Assembly (NCBI GenBank): GCA_051294375.1
Contig: CM119263.1
Location: 5,326,010 to 5,390,009, forward strand
Origin: Paraspadella gotoi
Lineage: Eukaryota > Chaetognatha
Reading direction: 5' to 3'
DNA length: 64,000 nt
In this document: piece after piece, positions 20,275-33,610 of the stretch
Numbering within the stretch: the stretch's first letter is position 1
Layout: each line of letters starts with the position of its first letter
Made by a program: the position numbers and the translations under genes
Notes under the pieces: generated by a model
Told to the model about the DNA's origin: nothing
What the model saw: only the letters and a program-made list of their open reading frames with translations
Databases searched by the model: none

Positions 20275-23200
20275 TCACAGTTTGCAACTGGGCTTAATCT
20301 GGAATTGGTAAGGATGTTGTAATGCGAAAGCATGTTGCGAGGGGAAACCGTTGATATACTGATGTTGTGGTTCGGGAGGAGACGCTTCGTCAACGCGCGA
20401 CAGTTGCGCCAACTCTTCGTCGCTTGTGTCGCTCGCGACATTCGCCTCCGTCACTGACTTGTCCATCGATAACGAAGATGATGACAAAATGTGAGAAGTC
20501 CCGAGACCAGAGTCCCGTTCATTAATTCTGAAAAGTAAATATGGTTAAATATCATGCTAAGCAATACAAATTTTCATATAGTACAAGATCGAACCTTCCA
20601 GTGGGCACCCTCCGTTGATTGTCCTTCCAAATCGCCTTGTTATCTCCCGCATTTGGAACTGTTTCATCCGAAGGCGCCTTTTGTGGCGCATGTTGGTGGA
20701 GGGCGACGTGGCTGCAGCAGGAAGACCGACAGAGAGATGACACGAAACAATGGCACGTTTGGTGATGACAAAGGGGCTGACGTGAGCAGTGAAAGAGGGC
20801 GGGATCAATATCTCCACTGTCGAGACCGAGTGGAGGGGCATTTGGGGTAAGGCAGGGTGAGTGAACGTGATTGCTGCCGCAGTTGGCGATTCTGGGATCA
20901 ACGCCGCAAGGTAAGGTCGAGGCACGAGGGAACAGTTGAGGATTAAAAGGATGATGTTGACACGTGGGGATGAGGTTTTCGGCAGGGTAGCCCGATACGA
21001 GGGAAGTTGATGGGGGACAAGGGGATGATTGTCCAAAGCTTGGAGAAACGGATGCGTGCAAAGCTTGGGGAAGAGCAACGGAAGAAAGAGATGAAGTCGA
21101 GGCAAGCGGAGTGCGGCAACATCTGAAAAAATCGATGGAGAGTTTTTTTTTTATATTAATTAATTCATATATTAATTTTATTTCCCTTGGCCTTTGATTT
21201 CTTTCCACTTTCTCTTCTGTCTTTAACTTATCCTACAACTGTTCTTGCTTACTTTAGTGTCCTAAAACTTCAACGCTTTAAGTTTAACCTCTCACTCTCT
21301 CGTTCTTTCTCTCGTTGTCCAAATAAATTTTACAGAAAAATTATAATAACTATACAATAAACACTTATAGTAAGTAATTCCTTACCCATTCATCACCGCC
21401 ACACCATGACGATCGTTGGACTCATGAATTCGGTTAGGCGAGGATTTAATGTGGGACTCAATTACATCCGCGGGATGTAACGACGACGGCGACGAACTAA
21501 TGCATCGAATAATCTCATCCTCGACGCCAGAGTTGAATTTCTTCAATCGGATCGAGTCTAACTCTCCTGTCGGAGAACGGACGCCTCCGTTCTTCAGCGC
21601 TTCGTGCGGCGAATAGCTTTTCTTCCTAAAGGATGCGAGGAGGGCGGGCACGGGCGAATGGTTCAAGTGGTTTCGCGCTTCAAGCGTCACGTCCGGCTTC
21701 GGCGGATCGTCGTCGTCGTCCGGAGGTGGCGCTGTCGGCGGCTGGGGCGCGCGCATCACGGGAAGCGTCGACGTGATTATCGAGGAATCCTTGACGTTTT
21801 GCAGCATCGAAACTGGACGCCATCTAGATTTGATCGTCGGCGGTTCCAGGATAGCGTACACGTGATTTTCTGTGAGGGGAAAAACTTTAATCAATCAGAA
21901 AAGTTACGATCCCTCTCTTTTTTAATTATTTCGTCCACCTCGACTCACCGGGTATTTCGTGGTAGAGAGGCTCTTCGTTGGTCTCCCCTCCGACAGTCGA
22001 AGATCGCGCGTAGTTTGGAGGCGTCGACAAAGCGATGGGCGTTGGCGTGGAGGTGCTCGAGACGGGCGCCAAGTAGTCGTCCGCATCTTGAGACATTTGA
22101 GACGAGGATCTATTCTCTCCGTTTTGAGGCGGAGGTCGGAATTGGTGATTGAAATAATCCGTCACGGCTTCCGAATCAACGATCGACGCGTCTGATTAAT
22201 CATCAATAAATTCGTTTCTTCATTTATTCATGACAAAGGACCAAAATGATCTTTATATTGAAACCAAAATGAATTCACAAAAAAAAAAATTAATGAACAT
22301 CAATTATTTTTCAAACTATCCGTAAAACTAAGTAACTTACCAACGCAGCTGAGATTCCTCATGTCCCTCTCGTAAGGAGCGAGAGAGTCGAAGCCGCCGT
22401 TGTCCGCCGTCGAACTTTGGCAGGGAACATCACTACCGAGAATCGGCCGATTGAGGGAGGCCGTGTTGCCGACGCTGTTCTGGCCGCCTGCCGGAGACGC
22501 CGTCGTCTTGGGTCCCAATCCGGCGCGACGGCGAACATCGAGCCAGCGCCACACGTGGGACGAATTAGAACTTGACGGCGGAGAAGCCGTTTGATTGGAT
22601 GACCAGTTTCCACGGCCTGAAGCGAAATAAAACTAGTTTATAATTTATCATAATACATGTATCATTATGCTTGCTGAAAATACATTTGAATTTTTGAAGT
22701 GGAAAAAATTGTTATTAGTTTAAAATTAATTTTTAGCTTAAAAATAGATCTTTTGGCAATTTTATCCTCCTCCCGATTCATCAATTACCGATAAGACAGA
22801 TTTTGAGACAGTCGGGCATCCATGATGATCTTCTCACGTATTTGAGATATTCCTTTCTCACTTTTTCGTTGAAGATGCAGTGAAAAAGGAAAATGAACAA
22901 TCCTTGGAGAGAGTTAAGGATTGTAAAGATGTAGGCCATCATCACGTTAGACTCGTGAACAAAGAGAAGTCCAGTGAGCCACGTCAGACCCAAAAGTACG
23001 ACCTGGATAAGACGGATTGTTATTTTTATAATTAAATTGCATTAGAATTTTATGCTTATCTACTAATAAATTTTATTAAATTAAGCATCCTTGTACGAAA
23101 AATACTCACCATTATGGCAGATCCTTTTATCCAGGAGGAAAGCCCAACGGTTCTACCCAAGTGCTTCTGGCTTTCAGAACCTTGACTCCCACCTTTATTC

Positions 23201-26200
23201 ATCGAGGGGTTTCCGATCCCCGTGTGTTTACACATCTGGAGGAAGAAAAGAAACCGAGAATTGAGAATAATAACATGGGAAGGGTAGGGATACACTAGAA
23301 CTGCGCTAAATTTACTAAATAGTAAAACAAAAAAAAATTGTGTAATACAGTAAACAAGTAGACCGATTTTCATTATAAGTTTATAAAAGTTTATAAAAGT
23401 TTATATAAGTTTATATTAGTTTCACCTAATGAAAGCTAAATGTTTTTTTACCTGAAACATGGCGATCGAAAGAAAGATGATGTTCAAAAACAAGACGACG
23501 ACGACAGGACCGACGAAAGCAAAAGTAAATCCGTCCTCGTGCGTCAACCAACAATATCTATCGGTTCCGTATCGCGAGGAGGCGTGACTTATTTCCGAGA
23601 CGACGACGGAGACGGCAACGATGACGAGAGGAAAACCGTAGCCAGCCGCGTAGTACCACTTGGTCCGAGATCGCTCCGCCTCAAACACCTGGACTAGCAT
23701 GGCATAAAGATGGACGCCTTCCAGGCACATCCAGGCGAAGGCGGCCAGGAAGAAGTAATGCAACAGGCCAGCGATTGAGGCGCACAGCAGGCGATTGTCA
23801 GTTTTGTGGACGCCCAGCAGGAAGACCAGTTCTGCAACCATCAGGCAGAAGCAGAGATTCTTGTGAATTGTGTTGCGTTCGCATTGCAGATTGCGGAGCA
23901 AAATAAAAGTACAGAGTGCGATGAAAAGAGCGACGATGGAAATGATGCAACCTGCCAAAGATTAGGTTTTTTTATTTTCTAAAAATTTTTTTTTTCAAAT
24001 ATTTAAAAAGAAATGGATAAGACTTGGTCACATAATTGCGTACCAGCATACGTAATGACAATCAGCGGAATTTCATGTTGGGAATCCAGAAATACAGCGT
24101 TGTAATCCATAAGTACAGCGAAGTTGGTCAAATGATCGCAGGCACACTGGGTATGCGTGGAATTGGTGGATAAGAGTCGGCATCCTTGCGATGACCAACC
24201 ACCACGAGGAATGCTGTTATCCCAGAAGACGCACCGAACTAAATAGAAGTTGAACGACATTGTATAGTTTAATATTTAATATTAAGCTCTGACGTCGTAA
24301 GTTTATAATACGAACCTGCACCACTTTTTGAGTCGATATCCTCGGGCAGAGGAACCGAATTTTTAAACGTGACGGAAATGGGTTCAGCGACGTCCGTCCA
24401 CTTATTGGGTTCGTTGACGGACGCCGTGAGGACGCGGGAGTTGACGCTCCAATTTCCGGCGTCGTCGGCGTCACCCAGCGGCCTCGAGACGATGGAGTCT
24501 TCGACGAGCGGCGACGAATGGACACCGTTGAAAATGGCGCCGATCTTATCGTAGGAGGCGAAGACGAGACGAATCTGTTATTAGAGAATATTGTTTCATG
24601 TTTATGCCATAAATTATATTATTGTTATAAAATTTTGTTATATAAAAATAATTATAAAAGTTCTCCATCCCTTTTACAAGATAATCATAATAACAAGTCA
24701 ATGTCACCTTTCAAATTAGACTAGTAGTTTATTATATAATTTCCAGAGTACTTGGCTCCATTGAGGAATATTCTTTAACAGTTACAGTTAGATAAAAAAA
24801 ATACTATCAATATAAATAAATTGATAAAGGTGACAAATAGCGAACTAAAGGATTCGAGAATTAAAATAATCAGACAAAAGAGCATTTAAAATAAATTTGA
24901 TTTAATTATCGACTAACCTCTCCACCGTCGTCTCTCAACTTCTCCAGACTTTTCCGAGGAATGACTACCGACTCCCCAATCATCTCTCTATCATCGTAAC
25001 GACCCGATGGAAACGTTGTGTCGGCGCCCGGCGCCTCCGAGCCGCGAAACACCTTAACTTCGAGCAGAACGTTCTCGCGTGAAAAGCGGCGCGCGACGCC
25101 GGATGACGACGCCATGGACGCCGCTAGGAGAAAGGCCGAGGCTTCGATCCCATCAAGGAGTTCCATCGCCGTCGACTTTCTGCTCCTCGTCCCAACTTCG
25201 CTCCAGGCGTCTTGCTCCAGTATGTTGTTGCCGATGGTAAAGACTGTAAATATGAGGAAAAAAAAAACGTGACAAACTAATAATTTAAGCTTGCCAACTT
25301 TTACTTTATATAGTTTTTCTTGTGAACTTAAATTTTTTGGTTAAACTTTAAAATCGATTTCTTGGTGGAGAACACACCAGGGCGATTTAAATATTTTAAG
25401 AACCGCCATATAAACGTCTAATAAATTATTAACTAATAAGAATAATTTTATTAATTTTTTTTGTGACGACTATCCCTGGATGAAATCGGTGTGCATTATC
25501 TTTTTTATCAATTTTCAAAATATACACATAGATTGACTCAAAAAAATCTCAACTAACAAAATGACAATTACTTTTTTCGGCGAAATCGAGCGTCTGGCCC
25601 TCCACGTCAGCGACCGGCCTTTCGACGAGCGTCTTGGACATCTGCTCCTCGAGAGCGGAGACGAACTCTGTCGTCTTGACAATGTCGCCACCTGTCAGAT
25701 CCTGTGCTCGGGAGGTACGGACTACAAGGTCTTGACTGAGAGATTGGGCCGACTCGTTGCCTGAGGGATAGAGAAAAGTATCATTTGTTAATTCTTTGGT
25801 AATAATGAGTTGCAAAATAATTTTTTTAATGGCGAAATAATTAAAAGAATTCTGATTAGGTAAAACTGATTGAAAGCTTGCAGTATATTGCGAAATATAG
25901 CATTTAGTATAAATAAGTTTTAAAAATTTATCGACACTTACCCTTCGTAATCCTCTGTTCCATAAAAGACACCCAAGGCGACACACAATTGGTGAGGTCG
26001 GAAATGATCTCCAACTCTCCGTTAGGTAGGCAAAGGCTGACCTCTACCCCTAGTCCGCCGCGCGGACAGGTGCGCCTGACGACACGATCCACGGGGATGT
26101 CCCGCTCCCCCGTCACCGGGTCCGCACACTTAGTCAGCGGTGCCTCGGAAGTGTGGGCGATTGAGGGCAACGCGTTGGCGGAGGGCGAGGGCGTTTCGAT

Positions 26201-27912
26201 CGGAGGTGGAGACGAAGAGGGGCGTGGCGCACGCGTGGGGTAAATCACTTCGTTGGAAGTTTCTTTGGTCGTTGAGATGGTGGAGAATTGATCGAGGATG
26301 GAGGTCTGTGTTGACGGGGGCTCCGTTGTGAAGCTGAAAAGGAAGAAGGAAAGAAAAGCATTAATTTAATACGTAAAGCGGTTAGACACTCTCAACCTAA
26401 CGACTAACGTTAGCCCAAATACGTAGACGCTCATTTTTAAATGTACTGACAAAGCACTAACCTAAGTTCATCGATACTTGGCTTTCTTTTTAAAAATCTA
26501 ATTTTTTTAAAGGAATTTTGTTTTTAAAACTTGAGCGGTGATCCAGAACGTTTTGGATCAACGCTTTCTTTATTTATTATTTTTAAAACTCACCTGGTGG
26601 TTGTGTCGGGGGGAGAGCATTCGTAGTTGACTTCGAGATATTTGTAAATTCCCGGACAAGCGTCGTTGAAAACAGTTGTTGAGGCGTGAAGGTCACAAGT
26701 ACGATGACCGTTGCATCTGAATTTCAAAGACAATTTTATCTTTTACGCTAGTAAAAGATTGTCAAAAACTATAAAAAATAACTAAACTTTTACCTGTGGC
26801 TAACAATTTCCGTAGCAGAGTTGTCCTCGATGCCACACATGATGTTGTCAAGATCGTCCTCCGGTTGGTTCTGTAAATAATGTAATGTTTATAATGCAAT
26901 GTAAGGTTTACTTTTGGAAGCGCGAAGCAGTTTGCCAAAGCTCAAATTCTAATTAAACATTTTCAACGCTTTTTGGGTTAAAAAAAAACTTAAATCAATA
27001 ACCAGATTTAGATCAATTCACGGTTAATCAACAAAATTGATGTCTTAGATTCGAAATTAAGGAATAAAACGTAAAATTTACGACTTACATAATGACTCGA
27101 GGCTATAGATGAAAATAAAATTACAAAAAATTACTAGTAGCTCCAGTATTACGTTTACATGCTAGTCTTCTTAAATGAAAAAAAAGTTATTACCGGCAAG
27201 ACACACTGAACGGGGGTGATTCTCCCAAAGAGCGCCCGCTTGATCTTGAGCACGTGACCCAAAGCGGAACAGGAGAGACTCAAGTATGACCCTTCGCAGG
27301 TGACGGTCACTGTGGGCGTGATACTTGGCATCTGGTGATGGAACTGGGAAGCTGACTTGGGGGACTGACCTGAATAAAAATGGAACAGGTTGATGAAACG
27401 CATGAAATGAAAATGGCGCTTAATTTTGTAATTCTCCTGACCTCCTGGTGTTAATCTACAAAGAAAAACCTTTCAAATGATTTTTTAAAGAATAAAAACT
27501 ACACTTCTAAAAATCCTTCGGTAGGATTCAAGTTGAACCGGATATGAATTTCTGACTTTGATAAAAATAATCTTATCATGAAATATTCGAAGGTTTGCCA
27601 AAAAAAATAGGAGCAACGACTGAATGAGAAGATAAGAAAAGATTCTGTCTTCGAAAAAAAAACAACTAATTTCTCATCTCTCAATCAAATTTATTATCAT
27701 TCGGCACTCCCGATTATTAAGTCCATATATATTTCCTCTCGTTCTTGCCTACACTTTTTTAAATCCTTTGCCCTTTCCTTTATTAACTTACCCCTCGATC
27801 TGCTGGGGATGTTGAGCGTCTTTTGACTAAATGATGGCATCTTCGTCGGATCGGGCAGCGCCGAGACAGCGACAAGCAGCGCCGCAAGAAGCGCCGCGGC
27901 CGACGCCGCCAT
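20275..27912 (-). CDS. ADGRL: Latrophilin (adhesion G-protein-coupled receptor L)
   Basis: Seventeen exons: 27912-27792, 27369-27194, 26870-26794, 26716-26594, 26333-25942, 25760-25572, 25243-24918, 24574-24316, 24238-24044, 23951-23452, 23235-23110, 23002-22789, 22616-22341, 22191-21949, 21869-21386, 21122-20595, 20527-20275. Phases agree at every junction, giving 1493 residues. Order: Ala-rich signal peptide (1-20); rhamnose-binding (SUEL) lectin domain, about 61-161, with RCNGHRTC and [14 protein letters not shown]; Ser/Thr/Pro stalk; HormR, about 235-286; GAIN domain ending in the GPS (CVFWD..GW....GC....[13 protein letters not shown]), with the expected self-cleavage site between L591 and T592; seven membrane helices, about 611-872, with [18 protein letters not shown] and [11 protein letters not shown]; then a cytoplasmic tail of about 600 residues containing PLYHEIPE (1066-1073). 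There is no olfactomedin domain, as in invertebrate latrophilins (fly Cirl, worm LAT-1). The C-terminus (PSCKL) is not a class I PDZ ligand. Surface adhesion/mechanosensory G-protein signalling is expected from the family. Confidence 0.95.
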
Positions 27913-29064
27913 TTTCGGGCCGGAGAGAAAAAAAAAAGGAAGGCGTTGGAAATGAAGAGATTCCTCGGAGAATTGAAAGACTTTAAATGAGGCCCTCGTT
28001 AGTTCCTTTTTGCCGATTTTGCCGAGAAACGCGGGGCGGGCGCGGCGCCGGTATTTTCCGGTCCGAGAAGGCGGAGGCGCCGCGGGCCGGAATTGCGTGG
28101 GATGAAGGGAGGAACTGAACTCGGAGGCGAGAGAAAGGTTTTCGCCACGGGCATCGCAAGATCGATCGTGAAGAGAGAATTCGCTTCTTTGTGAAATGTG
28201 AGATGTGACGTCGAAAGTGATAATAATCCTAAGTCTGTGAGAGGGAGAGTTGCTTCGATTGCTGATCTGCAAAAATAACAAGGAATGTATATTATTTGTA
28301 TAAATAATATATAAATATATTTGTGTTTTTAAAAGCGACTTTTCCATTGATTGAGACTGCGTAAAAATTAATCATACAATTTGCATTTCTTTGAGTAAGA
28401 AACATCTTACTTCGATACGGTCGTTTTTAACCCCTAGCAGGTCGGAAAGGTATGTGTGAATAAAAAAAAATAACTTTTTAGGAATAAAGTCAAGAAAGTC
28501 CAACACGTACATTTTTAGTATGCTAGTAAAGTTTTATTCTTAATCAACGTTTTGTAAAAATTTAAACACGTCCCCTGCAATATATTTATTGGGAAAATAT
28601 AAACCACCACTGTTAGAAAAGGCGTATATTTATAAAAATATAGCCAAGCATTTCAATAAAATCTCTCACTACAAATAGTTACGCTCAGAAATTTTCTTTT
28701 CCATCCAAATTTTTAATAAGTTTTATTCTGCATTTATAAAGAGAAAAAAAGAGAGAGAGACGGTAGCAAAGAATTCGCCAACGGCAGAGCAGGTGATGAT
28801 GAAGGGAAAAGCATCAAGGGCGGATCAATGGCGGGTTGTGGGTGTATCATCGATGGTTCATGGGTGGATCATCCAAGGGTCATGGGTGGATCATGGGTGG
28901 CTGCGTTAATGAAGAGCTCGATATCCTTGAGCCGACGAATGATGAGGATTTCGATAAGAAGAGAGAAACTTTAGACGAAATCCCAAAGAGATTTTACGAA
29001 GAGTTTTTTTAGATTTGAAGAGGAAAAATTGAAAAATTTCAAATTAAAGAAAAAATGATTTCTT

Positions 29065-29101
<37 letters not shown>

Positions 29102-31760
29102 CTTTTACTTATCATCGTTGAAAATAGAATGAAGGTGTTTCTTTATTTTTTCTTGGCTCTGATCGATTCCAGGATCTCGAAACTGATTTAAAATGCTTTT
29201 CTTTTCAGGATGTCATCGACCTTTCCCCCGGATACCTATCACTACCAAAACTGACAAGTGATATTCAAATATAAGACAAAAAACGCGACATGGAAAGTAA
29301 TCGATGTAAATTCACAAATTTGTTTAACGAATTTGTGATACCAAGACAGGTCGGTTTCAAAAACCAAAATCAAGATCCGTGATTTTGAATTCATTCGCCG
29401 AAAACCGAAATGATATTTGCTTTGGAATGTGATTCAAATATCAGGATTGGGGGAAGGAAAGGGAACCGACCAGCGAAAGCAACAGAGCGGCACAAAGAAC
29501 TCACCTTTCCATTTGCACTGTAGTATTGCAGTGAACTTGGCCAAATTGTTGAATTAAAATGGAAACTTTTGTCTTGTTAGCGGTTAAAGGAATTATGAAA
29601 CAACTGATGAAAAAGAAATCATCATTAATATATATATTAATATATATATATTATATTTAACAAACAGGATAAAAATATGCCTCTTAGCACTTAAACACTT
29701 AACCTTGGCTGTAGTTATTTGTAAAATATACATTTGATAATCCCTTCATAATTAAGCTATAAAGCAGAATATTGTTTAATATTAGCCATCTAAAATTGTC
29801 TGTTGATGTAAGGAGATCATCTCTTTGTCAACAAGTTTTACTCGCATTACCAAAAAACTAAAATCGCCTCTAAGCAAAACTCTAAACATAAGAAATAGAT
29901 TATTTCCTATAACTCATCGCTCTTGACTCAAACGTTCCAAGTTTTTTTTCTTTCCCAAATTTCATTTTACCTCCCGTTTGTTGACAAAAGTTTTGGTTAA
30001 ACCAATAAACTTTCTCTCTCCGCCTGCCAGCTCAAAAACGCAAATAAATGCTCTCTTTATGTGTGTGTACTAACTTTGGATTTAGAGTCGCTCATTTTTT
30101 TTTGTTTATGAATTATGTTTACTCGACAGTTTATATAGGTACGTATATTTCTTCCAAATCGAAAATAAAGGGAAAAAAAATATTGGCAGGGAGATCGAAT
30201 GGACAGAGTCTTTGGCAAAACATTTTTTCGGCTAAAAAAAAAGAAAAAAAGAAAATGGAATCTTTTGGGTCCCGGGCTAAAAACATTCCGCGTCAAGAAA
30301 AAAAAGTTCCATTTCAATTGGTTTTTAAATTTTCACATAGCGACGTAAAAAATCATTTTTTTCGGGGAATTTCGGTGGCAAGACTTTTTTCGGGACGAGA
30401 GCAATATTTGGTTCAGATCGAGGGACGGTTGGACGGACGGATGGATGGACGAGCGTCGTTTGAGTGGAAACGAAATGGATCATCTTCGATGATATTGACG
30501 AATATTTGACTCGAGGCTTTTCTCTCTTTTGTTGATCCCGTTTTATCTCTCTACCTGTTTGTTCACCGTGTATCACGCTCGCCCTTATTTCGATAACCCG
30601 AAGGGGATAAACAAAAACCAGAGAGAGAGAGACAGAGGGAGAGAGAGACAGAGATAGATAACTCGGAACCGAATTTAGATAAAAGCGGCGAAGTTGTCTG
30701 CGCGAGGAAGGAGATAACGGAGGCAGATGACGCGGATGCACATGACATGACTTGACATGACATCACGCTTAAGTTCTCATCGAAGATAAGTCTCGGTTGA
30801 AGTCAATGCGACTTTGTGCGAGCTTTATTCACCGCTCACACACAAAACGGATCACGCCTCAAAAGCGGCAAGATCTTTGTCGACAGAAAAAGTGAATAAA
30901 ATCGCAGTTTAATTCTTCGCTTCGTCTCATCCAATTTTGAATCGATTGCAAATTCGAGTAAACGAGATAGAAAAGCGAGATAAAATTTTAAACGTGATAG
31001 AAAGACGAAAGAAAACGCGAGAGAAAAGGCCAGAAAATTATTTAAAATGAGAGAAAACAAAACGCATTATAAAATGCTGAAGAAAATTGAAAATACCATT
31101 CTAAAAGCGACAGAAAATGCGATTAAAAATGGCAGACGAGAAAATCAAAGTCAGGGGCTAGATAGTTTATATATTAAAGGAATGGGTATTTTTGTATTGG
31201 TTGTACTAATTTCATTAATGATTATGATTATTGGCCGAGTTGAGGTGCTCACTTACTCAATTTTTAATTTTTAATTTTTCCTTATTCTTTTTCATTTCTC
31301 TTTCACATTTTTTCAACGAATTGACTAACTGCGTTGAGCGATTTGAATCTAAAGTCAGTCCGAAAGATTTTGGACAATGAGAGGCTCATGAGAAAATACG
31401 TTCTGCATTTAAAAAGTTTAGAGAAAGAAAATGCGAGAAAGAATTTCTAGTGAGATTCTTTAAAGAATTGAGAGGGTTAATGCTTGGGTTTGAGTTTATG
31501 AAAACATTTTCTCGTCATTTATCGTGGCTATAAAATAAAGGTAAACGTATAGTTTATATTTAAAAGTGAATATAAGCATAATGTTACATTCATAAAATCA
31601 AATAAACCACAACCGTGAGAAAGCGAAAAGAAGCAATCGATATTTTATTAATTCCGAATATTTTGGTCGACGAAATCTTTTACGCGAAATTTCTGATGAA
31701 TTCCGGTTGAGCGGTTGTAATCCTGGAGAAATGAGGAATATTCGGAAGGTAAGGCAAAAA
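27913..31760. other. Noncoding region upstream of the latrophilin gene
   Basis: The first 200-300 bases next to the ATG are GC-rich with many CpG sites, which fits a promoter and 5' UTR. Beyond about 28.3 kb the sequence is AT-rich. It includes a short tandem repeat with three TCATGGGTGG units at 28857-28899, a (GA)n run near 29071-29099, an AT run near 29626-29658 and a (GGAC/GGAT)n patch near 30423-30450. Open frames here lack any domain. A noncoding upstream exon of the receptor could be present but cannot be shown. Confidence 0.6.
28857..28899 (+). repeat. Short tandem repeat, TCATGGGTGG units
   Basis: TCATGGGTGG occurs three times, at 28857-28866, 28879-28888 and 28890-28899, with ATCATCC-type spacers, in the region 5' of the latrophilin gene. 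It is too short and irregular for a CRISPR or satellite array. Confidence 0.7.
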
Positions 31761-31766
31761 GAGAAG

Positions 31767-31790
31767 AGACAGAGAGAGAGAGAGAAAGAA

Positions 31791-31876
<86 letters not shown>
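31767..31876 (+). repeat. (GA)n microsatellite
   Basis: About 110 bases of nearly pure GA dinucleotides with occasional AGA or GGA breaks. It is the first long tract of the microsatellite field that covers the rest of the window. Further long tracts on the plus strand: GA at 34275-34434, 34861-34938, 35261-35312, 41534-41645 and 44556-44720; CT at 35858-35891, 45200-45320, 48673-48725, 51438-51520, 58132-58195 and 62712-62810. Reading frames across these give Arg-Glu or Ser-Leu repeats and are not genes. Confidence 0.9.
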
Positions 31877-31878
<2 letters not shown>

Positions 31879-32099
31879 GTTTGAAGTGAGTTTTAGGACG
31901 AAAGAATCTCAGCCTTTCGTTATTTCGAGGCTTCAACGAAGAAGCGACGACAACAACAACAACGACAAAAAGAAGACCATATAACCTCGTGGGGATTCTA
32001 TTGTCGTTGTTGTTGTTATCATTGTTGGTTAGCGATCGAGGATTGTGAATCCGTGAGTCTCGTCGAGATTCACAAAAGCGAAACCGAAGTTCGAAGAAG

Positions 32100-32290
32100 A
32101 AGAAAAAGAAGAAGAAAAAATGAGAGTAAAACTAAAACCGACGGGAAAATATTTCGTTCTTTTGGCAGACGAGGAGGAAGAGGAGGAGGAAGATGAGAAG
32201 GAAGAGGAAGAGGAGGAAGAGGAGGAGGGGAAGATTCGCCGGGCGGTCGAGACGAGAAAGAGAGAGAGTGAAATAGAGAGAGAGAGAGAT
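32100..32290 (+). repeat. (GAA/GAG)n purine-rich tract
   Basis: AGAAGAAGAAAAAG followed by GAGGAGGAAGAGGAGGAGG and (GA)n. It codes for poly-Glu in one frame (32120-32407), but there is no domain and the frame is explained by base composition. It lies just left of the start of the repeated locus and has no second copy in the window. Confidence 0.75.
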
Positions 32291-33229
32291 CGAGTTGAAG
32301 AAAAGAAAAATAATAGTCAAGGATTCCCCGTCAAAGTAAAGACTATGGAAATTTCACGTAAAAATTATAACGTAAACTTTTCCCATTTTTGTTTATCATA
32401 TTTTTAGTTGTTTATTCTTCCCCCTTATTTTTATTACTACCCCCCCCCCTCAAAAAAAAAAAACCCTCTTTTTTTTTATATTTCCAGAAAAATTTTGTTT
32501 CGGAGTCAGAAATAATTCTTCCGACTTCCAAGTTTGACATCTTTTCTTTTTTTTTTTTGTTTTCTTTTATTTTTTCTTTATATTTCGTTTGAGGTTTTTC
32601 TTTCTTTTATGGAAAAAGAAAAAAAGTTTTTAACTTTTGAATTTCGTTTCAGACTTTCTTTTCTTTCGACGGAGAAGGAAGCCCCTAACATTTTGAAGTT
32701 TTCTTAAACACTCATTTACTTAAAAAGAGGAAATTTAAAAAACAAATGTCCAAACCTGTCTTTCGCTTTAACGGAACTCGATGGTATTTCCAGCTTTTAT
32801 TTCACAGTTTGAATTTACTCTCTAAAAAACTTAACAACCTTTCAATTTCAATTTTTATTTTTCAAAATATTAAAATACCAAGTAATCTTTAAATGTATAG
32901 TTTTCAAAACCTAAAGATATTTAACATTTTCTTTCAACAATCCAGACTTTAAAATTCCCTTTCAATGCAACTATCAAAAGTCTTTCAAATTCTCTTTTTT
33001 TAAAAATCCGAAAAAAAGACTTTCAAAGTTCTTTCACTTCTTTCACTCGATTCACGTGAAAGCGATTCACGCCACCTGTGACTCGGAGGAGGACAAAGAG
33101 AAATGGAACGTCAAAATTTTTTGAATACTTTTTTCCCTTTTCATTCTTATCTTATTTCTTTTTATGTTGATATGCTTTTTATCCTTTTTAAATACATTTT
33201 TTTTTTTTTTTTTACGTACTTAAATTCTT

Positions 33230-33610
33230 TTCTTGTTTTCTGTCTTCCCTTTTCTTTACTTTTCCTCTTTTCTTCTTCCTTATTTTTCCTCTTTTCTTTC
33301 CTTTTCATCCCCTAATCTTTTCTTTTTCCTGCCTTTTTTCTTTTCCTCTATTATTTCTCTTCTTTTCCTCTCCATTTTTTTCTTTTCTTTTTTCTTCTTT
33401 TTTTTACTCTCTTTTCTTTTTCTCCCCATATCTTTTCGTTTTCCTCCCTCTCCCTTTCCTTTCCTGGGTTCGTTTCTTTTCCTCCCATTTTTTTCTTTTC
33501 TTTTTCCTTCTCTTCCATTTCTTTTATTTTTACCTTTCTTTTCTCTTTTCCCATTTTCTTTTCTTTTCTTTTCTTTTCTTTTCTTTTCTTTTCTTTTTTT
33601 CTTTTTTTCT
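33230..33610 (+). repeat. TTTTC/CCTTTT pyrimidine tract
   Basis: About 380 bases of almost pure pyrimidine on the plus strand, ending in a regular CTTTT pentamer run near 33555-33600. The matching tract in version 3 is 49900-50245, where the pentamer run is shorter and irregular. Frames through it (Phe/Ser/Leu on plus, Lys/Glu on minus) are compositional only. Confidence 0.85.

Noticed and set aside
27446-27459. Possible 14-base micro-exon (ATTAACACCAGGAG) in the first latrophilin intron
   Set aside because: It would shift the frame; direct splicing of 27792 to 27369 keeps phase (G + GT) and leads into the lectin domain.
30048-30509. 153-codon plus-strand frame
   Set aside because: Lys/Phe-rich low-complexity translation without domain, start context or splice partners.
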